This document shows, piece by piece, positions 1 to 7,419 of a stretch of DNA of 44,150 bases. The notes under the pieces were generated by a model that searched no databases, had not been told where the DNA came from, and worked only from the letters and a program-made list of their open reading frames with translations. Numbering within the stretch: position 1 is the stretch's first letter; each line of letters starts with the position of its first letter. Origin of the DNA: CAYLXX01 sp964387955 (GTDB lineage: Bacteria > Patescibacteriota > Microgenomatia > UBA1406 > GWC2-37-13); assembly GCA_964387955.1 (NCBI GenBank), contig CAYLXX010000006.1, positions 1-44,150 of the forward strand, written 5' to 3'. The position numbers and the translations under genes are program-made.

Positions 1-248
1 TCAAAAAGTGCTTGGAATTTAGCCTCTGTACCGGCAACCGCAAGAGATCGATCACGCTCGCTTTCCAGTTGTATGAGCATGATAATAAGAAACAGCGTCA
101 CGACAATAAAGTAGGTAAGTGCTCCTTCAAACGTGAGAATAAGCGAAGCCAGCGGAATATGGATTCCAAAAAAGCGCTTGGCAATCACCACAATAATGGG
201 AAGAGAAAGCGTAATTCCGAGAAAAATCAGGATATGTTTAACCCTCAT
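1..248 (-). CDS. Unidentified membrane protein, N-terminal part only (runs off the window)
   Basis: About 82 codons are visible, read from an ATG at 248 towards the left edge, without a stop. The peptide begins MRVKHILIFLG and has two hydrophobic segments, roughly residues 4-22 and 33-58. A charged stretch (LESERDRSL) follows and probably starts a cytoplasmic or coiled-coil part. The ATG lies one base after the TGA of the upstream kinase gene, and a GGAG sequence sits nine bases before it, so the two genes are probably co-transcribed. I do not recognise the family. A membrane-anchored sensor or signalling protein is possible but not shown. Confidence 0.6.
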   Translation of the reverse strand, partial: MRVKHILIFLGITLSLPIIVVIAKRFFGIHIPLASLILTFEGALTYFIVVTLFLIIMLIQLESERDRSLAVAGTEAKFQALF

Positions 249-249
249 A

Positions 250-1158
250 TCAGTTTGCTCCAATTTTGGCCAAGATTGTAGCGGCATACTTGGCGCCGGC
301 TTCCATAGCTTGTGATATCTGCTGATGTTTCAGGTAAGAGCTGATAAATCCGGCAGTGTATGCGTCGCCGGCGCCAGTGCTATCGACAAGATTTGGAGGT
401 TCAACTGCTACCTGATAGTAAAAGCCCTCGGCTGCATAGCCGTTACTACCTTTTTTGTCTCGAGTGATAATCAGTGCCTTGAGATTGGGAGCTTTAAGCG
501 AGTAATAGAGGTTGGAGTCAAAGTCGATTTTTTCGTATGGGGTTTTCATGATGTCGGCAAATTCGTGGCCATTGACGATCAGCACATCGATGTATTGCAG
601 CAGCTCATGAATTTGCTCACGCGAACGGTTACAGTCTTCAGCTCCAAAGTTGGCAAAGATAAATTTTTCGTTCTTTTTAAAAAATTGGACAGTTTCGACT
701 TTTTGGGTGTAACTCACGTCTGACAAGTTCCCCAAGAAAACTGCCTGTGTCCGCAAGAGTCCTCGTCGCTCTCGGTCGCTGGAAAAAATTTGTTGGTGGG
801 GAGTACGAAAGTTGATGACAGTTTTTTCGCCTTTGGGAGTTAAAAGGATGCACGAGATACTTTGGTAGCTTTTATCGAAATGACTATGGATGTAGGACAC
901 ATGCTCTTTTTGGAGCCGCTCTTCGACAAAGGTCCGAAACCCATTGTCGCCAATAGTGGTTTTTAATGTTACATCAACACCTAGTCGGCGAGTGCCAATG
1001 GCCACATTGGTAGCGCCACCACCCAAACTTTCGTAGAAATGATCGACAAAATATTTACCGCCGTATGCCAAGTCAAAACGTCCATCGCGGACTGTCAAAC
1101 TATTGCCATGAAAGAACAAATCTATCGTCAAAGAGCCAATCGAAACTAAGTCGTACAT
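250..1158 (-). CDS. PfkB-family (ribokinase-like) sugar or nucleoside kinase
   Basis: This 302-residue protein should transfer phosphate from ATP to a sugar or nucleoside in the cytoplasm. The first PfkB signature is seen as GGGATNVAIGTRRLG near residue 47, and the second as DSTGAGDAYTAGF near residue 260, whose last Asp is the catalytic base in the family. The substrate cannot be read from sequence; adenosine-kinase-like and ribokinase-like members look alike. I chose the ATG at 1158 rather than the TTG at 1173. The -10 hexamer TATACT ends six bases before that ATG, and the TTG would overlap the hexamer itself. The gene lies downstream of a phosphohexomutase on the same strand, 169 bases away, and is followed after one base by the next gene. 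Confidence 0.85.
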   Translation of the reverse strand: MYDLVSIGSLTIDLFFHGNSLTVRDGRFDLAYGGKYFVDHFYESLGGGATNVAIGTRRLGVDVTLKTTIGDNGFRTFVEERLQKEHVSYIHSHFDKSYQSISCILLTPKGEKTVINFRTPHQQIFSSDRERRGLLRTQAVFLGNLSDVSYTQKVETVQFFKKNEKFIFANFGAEDCNRSREQIHELLQYIDVLIVNGHEFADIMKTPYEKIDFDSNLYYSLKAPNLKALIITRDKKGSNGYAAEGFYYQVAVEPPNLVDSTGAGDAYTAGFISSYLKHQQISQAMEAGAKYAATILAKIGAN

Positions 1159-1164
1159 ATCATC

Positions 1165-1170
1165 AGTATA
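1165..1170 (-). promoter_or_regulatory. -10 box of the PfkB-family kinase, leaderless spacing
   Basis: TATACT on the minus strand ends six bases before the ATG at 1158. No good -35 element is seen at 16-18 bases. The spacing predicts that transcription starts on the start codon. Confidence 0.55.
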
Positions 1171-1327
1171 CAAAAAATCCGCACTGCAAGCGGCAAAATG
1201 CTAGACTTTTCACCGCTTCTTATAGTAATTGTGCTTTTCTGACAGTCTAAAGCGATAATTTGCAGAAATTGAAAGGGGAGAACGACAAAAAGAGATAAGA
1301 TTAAGATTAGATTGCTAGAAAGCTCTT

Positions 1328-2731
1328 TTACTTGGATTTGCCGCCCATAGCAATTATTTTTTGCTTGATTTCCTCAAACTTACCATCGACTACTTGTTGG
1401 TTTATACCCTCTACATTGACACGCAAAATCGGTTCGTTTTCTGTATTGGATTGGCGGATGTTGAATCGCCAATCGGCGTAGTCTGCCGACAATCCATCGT
1501 CGCGATAGACGTGTCCATCGCTGTAGTCTTTGGCAATAGTATCCAAAATTATTTTGGGGTCGGCGGGGGGAGAGATAACAAAATTCCGTTCTTCATATTC
1601 GTATGATGTGATGTACTGGGAGACGATGGCAGAGATGGGTTTCTGTTCCTCGGTCATTGCTTTGAGGACATACAAAATCACCCGCACAGCCGACTCACCG
1701 CCGCCAGTTTCTCTGAAAAAAAAGTGCCCAGAAGACTCCCCAGCAAAGGCTGACTTGGTGTCATTGAGCTGTTTAGTGATGTGAGAATGGCCCACAATAC
1801 TCATATGGAACATTCCGCCCAGCTCCTCGCAGGTTTTTTTGACGTTACGTATATCGCGGATGTCTGCAATAATCCCTTCGCCCTTTTGGCGCTTGAGGAT
1901 CTCGTGTGCTATCAAATTGGTAATTGAGGTCGCCTTGACTACTTCCCCCTTTTCATTGATGAAAAATATACGATCGCCGTCGCCGTCTGGGGCGATACCA
2001 AGGTCCGCGTGTTCGTTTACAACCTTTTCGCGGAGCGCTGTCAGGTTTTCGAAAACGAGGGGGTCGGGCTGGTGGACTGGAAAATTGCCATCTAGCTCGA
2101 AATTCATTTTAATAAGTTGGCAGGGAAGATGCTTGAAAAGCTCATTAAGGTACAAAATACCCATGGCATTGGCTGGGTCGGCGACTACTTTGAAAGGTTT
2201 AACTTTCACGCCGTCGATAAGCTGCAGGGCGGCTTGTACCTCGTCTTGTACCACTGAGCTGTTTTCGATAACCTTGCCGCCCGGTCGGGGACTGGCAAAT
2301 TCTTGTTTCTCAACCAGCTCTTTGATACGCTCCATACCCGAGCCCTTGGCCACCTTACGTACGGTGTCGCCGTCACGGATGGCAAACTTGATGCCTGTGT
2401 ATTCTTTGGGATTGTGCGAGGCGCTGATTTGGATACCGCAGTCATAGCCATTGTGCAGGCTGGCAAAGTAAAAAGTCGGTGTTGACACGAGCCCAACGTC
2501 AACGACGATTGCTCCCAGCTCAACCAAGGTCTTTTTGGCTACCTCCATGAGCGCCGGGCCAGACAGCCTCATATCTCGGCCCAAAACCACAGTTAGAGAC
2601 TCTCGTTTGAGCTCCTCCAGAAAAAATGTGTAGATGGCCTTCAGAATGGTGGGGTAGTTCTGCTCGTTGATTTGGGTCGGATAGACGCCCCGTATGTCGT
2701 AAGACTTAAAAATGGTGGTATCGATGTTCAT
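1328..2731 (-). CDS. Phosphomannomutase/phosphoglucomutase
   Basis: This 467-residue alpha-D-phosphohexomutase interconverts hexose 1- and 6-phosphates and feeds sugar-nucleotide and cell-envelope synthesis. The phosphoserine loop is seen as ISASHNPKEYTGIKF near residue 100. The metal-binding loop is APDGDGDRIFF near residue 245, the sugar-binding loop is GESSGHFFF near 330, and a C-terminal phosphate-binding domain follows. Length is normal for the family. The ATG at 2731 is preferred over a TTG at 2749, because KSYDIRG follows shortly after it as in homologues and a TATAAT box lies 25 bases upstream. Mannose versus glucose specificity cannot be decided. The PfkB kinase downstream may belong to the same transcription unit. 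Confidence 0.92.
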   Translation of the reverse strand: MNIDTTIFKSYDIRGVYPTQINEQNYPTILKAIYTFFLEELKRESLTVVLGRDMRLSGPALMEVAKKTLVELGAIVVDVGLVSTPTFYFASLHNGYDCGIQISASHNPKEYTGIKFAIRDGDTVRKVAKGSGMERIKELVEKQEFASPRPGGKVIENSSVVQDEVQAALQLIDGVKVKPFKVVADPANAMGILYLNELFKHLPCQLIKMNFELDGNFPVHQPDPLVFENLTALREKVVNEHADLGIAPDGDGDRIFFINEKGEVVKATSITNLIAHEILKRQKGEGIIADIRDIRNVKKTCEELGGMFHMSIVGHSHITKQLNDTKSAFAGESSGHFFFRETGGGESAVRVILYVLKAMTEEQKPISAIVSQYITSYEYEERNFVISPPADPKIILDTIAKDYSDGHVYRDDGLSADYADWRFNIRQSNTENEPILRVNVEGINQQVVDGKFEEIKQKIIAMGGKSK

Positions 2732-2756
2732 AATCAAAAGAGTTATCAAACTGCTA

Positions 2757-2762
2757 ATTATA
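2757..2762 (-). promoter_or_regulatory. -10 box of the phosphohexomutase gene
   Basis: TATAAT on the minus strand lies 25 bases before the ATG at 2731, giving a short leader of about 18 bases. The -35 region is not convincing. Confidence 0.5.
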
Positions 2763-2869
2763 ACGTAACCATAAATTGGGCTGTTATATCAGTCCAAAAC
2801 CGTTTTTAACTGTCTCTAAGCCGAGAATTTTACCTAATTCGCTCAAATTGTCAATACTCAAATTTTCGC

Positions 2870-2897
2870 TTGACAACCAGATGCAAAACGCTATAAT
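2870..2897 (+). promoter_or_regulatory. Strong consensus promoter without an obvious gene downstream
   Basis: TTGACA (2870-2875), a 16-base spacer and TATAAT (2892-2897) form a near-perfect vegetative promoter pointing right. The next 130 bases contain no open reading frame, only the CIRCE element, and then the 3' end of the oppositely oriented holA. A small RNA, an antisense transcript into holA, or a promoter left behind after gene loss are all possible. Confidence 0.6.
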
Positions 2898-2966
2898 AGC
2901 CGGCTGATGCAAAAGTAAATCATGATTTAGATTGTCATAACGCTCTATATCTTTTTACTACTCTCG

Positions 2967-2993
2967 CTGGCACTCTCTCTGATCGAGTGCTAA
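2967..2993. promoter_or_regulatory. CIRCE operator (HrcA-binding inverted repeat)
   Basis: The arms are CTGGCACTC and GAGTGCTAA, separated by exactly nine bases. The known CIRCE consensus is TTAGCACTC-N9-GAGTGCTAA. The right arm is perfect and the left arm matches 7 of 9. CIRCE is normally bound by the heat-shock repressor HrcA in front of groES-groEL or dnaK operons. Here it lies about 70 bases downstream of a strong plus-strand promoter and is followed only by the tail of the oppositely oriented holA. Confidence 0.75.
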
Positions 2994-3027
2994 TAAGCGG
3001 ATTTAGCTTTCACAACGAGCTATTTCT

Positions 3028-3717
3028 TCATCTTAAATAAAAACTAGCCAGTATGTCAATAGCTTTTTGCGTACCTAAGGCGTCGTTTCCGGTTTTCAGG
3101 TTTTGGTCAATGCGGGCTAGACCTCCATAAAAGCCCAAAAGCTCGGCCGGCCTCCATCGGCTCGACTGAGCATGTATTTTGGCGCGCTGCCAGGGCGGGA
3201 TGGAGGCCGGCAGTACACCCTGCGAGTCCAGCACGAGCTGCCGTATATGCCGACTGAGCATAATAAACACAAAGTCAGCCTCAAGCGTCTCCACCAACTT
3301 ATGGAAAAGTGAGATAAAAGATGCTAAATTGCCAGGATAACACTCCTCAAGGAGCTTGAAAATGCTCTGAGGCAGCTTAAACTCTTTGATGGTCGCCTCC
3401 TTGAGAGTGATCTCACGTGCAGGCTTACCCATTTCCCAATCCAATAGGAGTAAATCTGGACTCTCTGAGGCTATTTTAAGCTGTTTACCTATAGTTGCGG
3501 CAGTCTTGCGGGAGATGATTTTAGTCAGATTATCGACCACGTAGCCTTTTTTTTCGTTAAATAAGGTATATATATTACCTGTGTCTTTGAGAGCCTCAAC
3601 GAGCTCAGAAGGTGTAGTATTTTCCAAGTAATACCCCTTTTCTTTGTAATTTACTTGAAGTTCATAGAAGTACTTGCGAGCCGCGCTTGTGTCTTCTCCG
3701 CAGACAATAACCAGCAT
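3028..3717 (-). CDS. holA: DNA polymerase III delta subunit-like protein (short form)
   Basis: This 229-residue protein resembles HolA, the delta subunit that opens the sliding clamp for loading. Support is the N-terminal start MLVIVCGEDTSAARKYF (family members begin with a similar strand followed by a helix), the middle YVVDNLTKII and LLLLDWE segments, and a helical C-terminal part with the R-P-AELLGFYGGLARID pattern typical of the delta C-terminal domain. It is clearly shorter than the usual 330-340 residues, and the middle part seems compressed. The identification is an inference from overall pattern. It is divergent from the membrane-protein gene at 3763, with only 45 bases between the two starts. 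Confidence 0.65.
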   Translation of the reverse strand: MLVIVCGEDTSAARKYFYELQVNYKEKGYYLENTTPSELVEALKDTGNIYTLFNEKKGYVVDNLTKIISRKTAATIGKQLKIASESPDLLLLDWEMGKPAREITLKEATIKEFKLPQSIFKLLEECYPGNLASFISLFHKLVETLEADFVFIMLSRHIRQLVLDSQGVLPASIPPWQRAKIHAQSSRWRPAELLGFYGGLARIDQNLKTGNDALGTQKAIDILASFYLR

Positions 3718-3725
3718 AGAGCTCT

Positions 3726-3755
3726 ATTGTATCATATGGGGGAATACGATATAAT
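3726..3755. promoter_or_regulatory. Bidirectional promoter with interlocked elements (holA / membrane protein)
   Basis: Rightwards: TTGTAT (3727-3732), 17 bases, TATAAT (3750-3755), then seven bases to the ATG at 3763. Leftwards: TACAAT (complement of 3726-3731), then eight bases to the ATG at 3717. The -10 of the leftward promoter occupies the -35 of the rightward one, so the two should compete for RNA polymerase. Both spacings predict leaderless mRNAs. Confidence 0.65.
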
Positions 3756-3762
3756 TTTGGTC

Positions 3763-5415
3763 ATGGCCGAAGCCAAAATACCAGAAGTAAAATCGCCTCT
3801 CCCCCTCGATATACAAGAGGCAGTCAAGCTCTCAGATTACACCAAAGCCCTTATCGCCAGCCTCCAGGCAGCCAAACCCAGGCTCCAACCGGATGACATC
3901 TCCCGCATCAACGTTTCCCAAACAGTCTCATTCCTGGCCATCGTCTACGAAAAACTGCGCAATGTCATTGACTATCGCGAAGAGCACCTAGTCAGACGGG
4001 CAGCTATCGAGCGTATTATCAAACGCAGACTAACGCTCAACCTCGAAGGCGCAGGCGAGGCTGAGAACCTGGTCCGGGAGCTCCTCTGGGCACGTTATTT
4101 TCCCAATGGCAGCCTCGGCGACGGCGATATCCATATGATCCAGAAGATCATCAATAAATACCTAACCCTGCGTAAAACCTTACTTGCCACGCACAAAGAC
4201 ATCAAATATCGTGAGTACTTGTGGCAGTTTCTCCTTGACCTGCTCACCTGCGAGATCGAGGAGTCACTTACGCCTGTCGAGTCCAATCGAGATGCTAGTT
4301 CCACCTATTTTATCTACCAGACGCTCCGCCACAAAGTCAAAATCGAGGGCCTCACCGATGACCAGAAAGACATATATTTCCTCATAGCTATTGAGAAATC
4401 CTTCCGCCGCAGCGACCAATCCTACCAGAGGTACCACCTCTTTATTACCTTCTATAAACCTATCGCCCACTACACCGACGAGGAAGCCCAAGCGCTAGCC
4501 TCAAATATTGCGACAATTTTTAAAAAGATAGACGAGCTCAGGGCTAGTCCATACGTCGATAAACTAGTTAAATACACCCGTAAACAGCTCCCATCGTACC
4601 TGATCTTGTTTGATATCCTCCACAGGCACAAGCATGACATGAAGACTATTTTGAGCTCAGCCTCGACGTTGTGGGAAGAAGTACAGCAAACTTGCCAGCA
4701 GAAGTACGGCATGGTCAAAAGCAGGCTGCGTAACCTGGCTATCCGCAGCTTAATCTATATTTTTCTCACCAAAATGCTCTTTGCCATCATTCTCGAGTAT
4801 CCGGTATCCAATTTCCTCTATGGCGAAGTTTACGTGCCTTCGATCGTTATCAACAGCTTATTTCCTCCTATTTTAATGCTCTTTATCGTGCTTCTCAACA
4901 AGCTGCCAGATCAGGAGAACACCAAACGCATCTATCAGAGGATTATAGGCATCATCGACGCCGACCGCACCTACGAGACTCAAGTTGCCTACATGACCAA
5001 AAAACAACGCACACGTCGGCCGATCCTTATCTTTGGATTCACCATTTTGTACTCATGCACGTTCCTTTTTACCCTCTTTTTGATCTATAAAGTGCTTACG
5101 TTCCTTCATTTTAACCTTGTCAGCCAGGCCATATTCATCTTTTTTGTAAGTATAGTCTCGTTTTTTGCCTACCGCGTCCGCCAGGTGGCCAATGAGTACA
5201 GGCTCGTTGAGAAAACCAGTATCATCGGCCCAGTCGTGGATTTCTTCTTTTTGCCTATAATCTCCATCGGCAAATTCCTCAGCTCAGAGGTGGCACGGTT
5301 CAACTTCTTTATACTCATCTTCGACTTTATCATTGAGGCACCTTTCAAGTTCATCATGCAGGTGATTGAGGAGTGGATATCGTTTGTCAAACAGCGCAAG
5401 GAAGACATCGTTTAA
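3763..5415 (+). CDS. Large membrane protein of unknown function
   Basis: This 550-residue protein has a long soluble N-terminal region of about 325 residues, rich in charged helices. It is followed by about four or five hydrophobic segments near residues 326-345, 360-381, 420-446, 452-472 and possibly 513-532, and a short charged tail. I do not recognise the family and see no catalytic motif. The ATG at 3763 (MAEAKIPEVK) is preferred to upstream in-frame starts because a TTGTAT-17-TATAAT promoter ends seven bases before it. The upstream extension would run through that promoter and into holA. Its codons are richer in C and G than the AT-rich DNA to its right. Confidence 0.85.
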   Translation: MAEAKIPEVKSPLPLDIQEAVKLSDYTKALIASLQAAKPRLQPDDISRINVSQTVSFLAIVYEKLRNVIDYREEHLVRRAAIERIIKRRLTLNLEGAGEAENLVRELLWARYFPNGSLGDGDIHMIQKIINKYLTLRKTLLATHKDIKYREYLWQFLLDLLTCEIEESLTPVESNRDASSTYFIYQTLRHKVKIEGLTDDQKDIYFLIAIEKSFRRSDQSYQRYHLFITFYKPIAHYTDEEAQALASNIATIFKKIDELRASPYVDKLVKYTRKQLPSYLILFDILHRHKHDMKTILSSASTLWEEVQQTCQQKYGMVKSRLRNLAIRSLIYIFLTKMLFAIILEYPVSNFLYGEVYVPSIVINSLFPPILMLFIVLLNKLPDQENTKRIYQRIIGIIDADRTYETQVAYMTKKQRTRRPILIFGFTILYSCTFLFTLFLIYKVLTFLHFNLVSQAIFIFFVSIVSFFAYRVRQVANEYRLVEKTSIIGPVVDFFFLPIISIGKFLSSEVARFNFFILIFDFIIEAPFKFIMQVIEEWISFVKQRKEDIV

Positions 5416-6860
5416 TAGCTGTCAATAAACCATATGAGCTTCTCGACAGCTTTCCTAACAATCTTCATAACTCGAGTATAAAGACTCTATTTGAAAACCA
5501 CGTAACAAATGAGTAAAGATTGGGGCAGAAACTTGATGTTACTATAGGACAAAGTAAATTTAACTAATTTTGGTAGCAGCAGGCACCCACAACTGCCAAG
5601 GAGGTCCTCCTAGCAATCTAAACTGTTCAGTGCCACCAAGTATGCCATTTGTTAAAACCTACATCAGTCGAAAATAGTCGACATCTAGTTAGCAAATTAG
5701 TGCCTCAACTGCTAAAATCATACCTAGCCCATTGCAACAAAGTCGGTCACTAGCGAATCGGTCTTCTACCTTGCATTTGAGCACTTGGTTTGATTCTTTG
5801 CTAGACCTTCGGGCGAGGCCAATAATTGCCTCTTAACCTATAGTAATTAGAAGGTGAAAGCAGCCTCCAGATAGAGGCCAATAGAGAGTAGAGCATAGCA
5901 ACAATCCAAGTGCGTAAAGTGGTCTAATTTGGCCTATTAGCAGGCTCTAATCATGAGTGCTATATCAGGAAAGTAAATACTTTAGAGCGTTATATCAATC
6001 TAAAACATAGATTATCAGATACCCTACATCGAGAATCTATATTTTTGCTTATTTTCATACAAATTTAACATTTCGTGGAAGACTTGAAAATGCTCAAAAA
6101 TAGCAAAAAAGGCCTGATTGAGTATGATACAGTTGTGCCAAAATTTGTCGATACCTATAATCTGTCAAAAATTTACCAATCGTTGTCAGCAACAAGCTAC
6201 AATTCCAACTGCAACGACTTACCTAATTACCAACTTTCCGACCCCTACCAAGTAATTTTTTTCAAAGTCATTCACTATTACCCAACAACAGTCAGCTGCA
6301 TCGATTTATATTAGGCAATTAGCGACTCGGATCGGCACTCTGCCCTTACTCTGCCCAAATGGTTATACGACTTTCACCCGAATTATCAAGGTTACAGCGC
6401 CTAAAGTCATTAACTTGATGCATCAACAATTTCTTAAATATGGCTAATACTATAAGCTATATTATATTTCAAAGTTCTCTTCGTACTCAGCAAATAAGTT
6501 GATCATGGTTTGTCAAGCTGTTTCATCTTAGCCTAAAAAATCATGAAACACACCAAAATTTAAACTCGTTTAATTTTGAAATTGAAATTATAGCATATAT
6601 AAGCTGCGGCACTATTACATATGAATAGCTTCTATATAGCTACCACTACGTAGGCCATGTTGTTTCTTAACACGGTTTCTCCTCTGATAAATTAAATTGA
6701 TCACATACAAAGGGTGGTGTTATCGCCAATCAGGGAAATCTTGCCCATGCCGAACTAAGTCGATTTTACTTAAAGGTAAATATCTCAATTATGCAAGATG
6801 AGTTTATTGAGTAATTTAGTTGAACGAAAGGCAATAAATAATGTTCAATAAATTATTTAT
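5416..6860. other. 1.4-kb stretch without a recognisable gene
   Basis: All six frames are broken by frequent stops and I recognise no protein, tRNA, RNase P, tmRNA or CRISPR signal. Details seen: AGGAGG-T-CCTCCT palindrome near 5599-5611. Two small hairpins built from GCCTC/GAGGC arms near 5815-5880, each with an adjacent GAGGCCAATA. A 32-codon minus-strand open stretch at 5560-5658 reading ...RLLGGPPWQLWVPAATKIS before its stop, which looks more protein-like than random. A 13-base match to the 5S rRNA loop C sequence at 6744-6756. The stretch may be a decayed gene or mobile element, or may encode a structured RNA. Confidence 0.5.
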
Positions 6861-7418
6861 TTAGCCTTGTTTTAGCCGTTTTGTCCAAATAATTAGAGCA
6901 ATAAGAAGTTCGCTAATTTTATCTCGAGTAAGTTCGTCGACGACTTTGCCATCAACTACTTTTTGAGCAATAAAGGGTACAATCACCTCGGGCTTGTTGA
7001 GTGGGTGCATATTGAGGTAGACAAATATCTGTCTGAGATGGTATTGGGCACGGCTGCCACCAACCATCGAGCCTCCACTCATGATTGCCACAGGTTTGTC
7101 CTCAAAGCTATTTTTGCCATGAGGCCGAGAAGCCCAATCAATGGCATTTTTAAGATAGCCTGGAATAGAGTAGTTATATTCGGGAGTTGATAACAGGATA
7201 GCGTCAGCTGCTTCAATGTAGGCCTTAAATCGCTGCACAACCTCAGGCGGATTCTTTTCTTGATCTTGGTTGAAGATGGGAATTAAACCAAGCTCCTCGT
7301 AGATTTCAACCTGAGCTCCATCGGGTACCAGCTCCTTGGCTGCGTTGAGCAAGGCTTTTGTGTAGGAGCCAGTTCGCAAACTTCCTCCGAAGGCAAAAAT
7401 CTTGAGTGTATTGGTCAT
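6861..7418 (-). CDS. NAD(P)H-dependent FMN reductase (flavodoxin-like fold)
   Basis: This 185-residue protein belongs to the NADPH-dependent FMN reductase family, which reduces flavins, quinones or azo compounds with NAD(P)H. Seen motifs are the N-terminal FMN-phosphate loop GGSLRTGSYTKALL near residue 11 and TPEYNYSIPGYLKNAIDW near residue 78, which contacts the flavin ring. SGGSMVGGSRAQYHLR near 114 is also typical. Length is usual. The ATG lies one base after the stop of the corrected upstream dockerin gene (TAA-T-ATG), so the enzyme is probably translated from the same message, an unexpected partner for a surface protein. Confidence 0.9.
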   Translation of the reverse strand: MTNTLKIFAFGGSLRTGSYTKALLNAAKELVPDGAQVEIYEELGLIPIFNQDQEKNPPEVVQRFKAYIEAADAILLSTPEYNYSIPGYLKNAIDWASRPHGKNSFEDKPVAIMSGGSMVGGSRAQYHLRQIFVYLNMHPLNKPEVIVPFIAQKVVDGKVVDELTRDKISELLIALIIWTKRLKQG

Positions 7419-7419
7419 A

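Noticed and set aside
1839..2447. 202-codon plus-strand frame inside the phosphohexomutase gene
   Set aside because: It is the antisense shadow of a strongly conserved gene, Ser/Arg-rich and without start signals.
2781..6040. Similar strings GTTATATCAGTCCAAAAC (2783) and GTTATATCAATCTAAAAC (5989)
   Set aside because: Two mismatches in 18 bases in AT-rich DNA is not significant, and the flanks do not align well.
6075..6314. 79-codon open frame in the gene-free stretch
   Set aside because: It starts with GTG without promoter or Shine-Dalgarno sequence, has a random-looking Asn/Tyr/Ser-rich composition and no recognisable motif.
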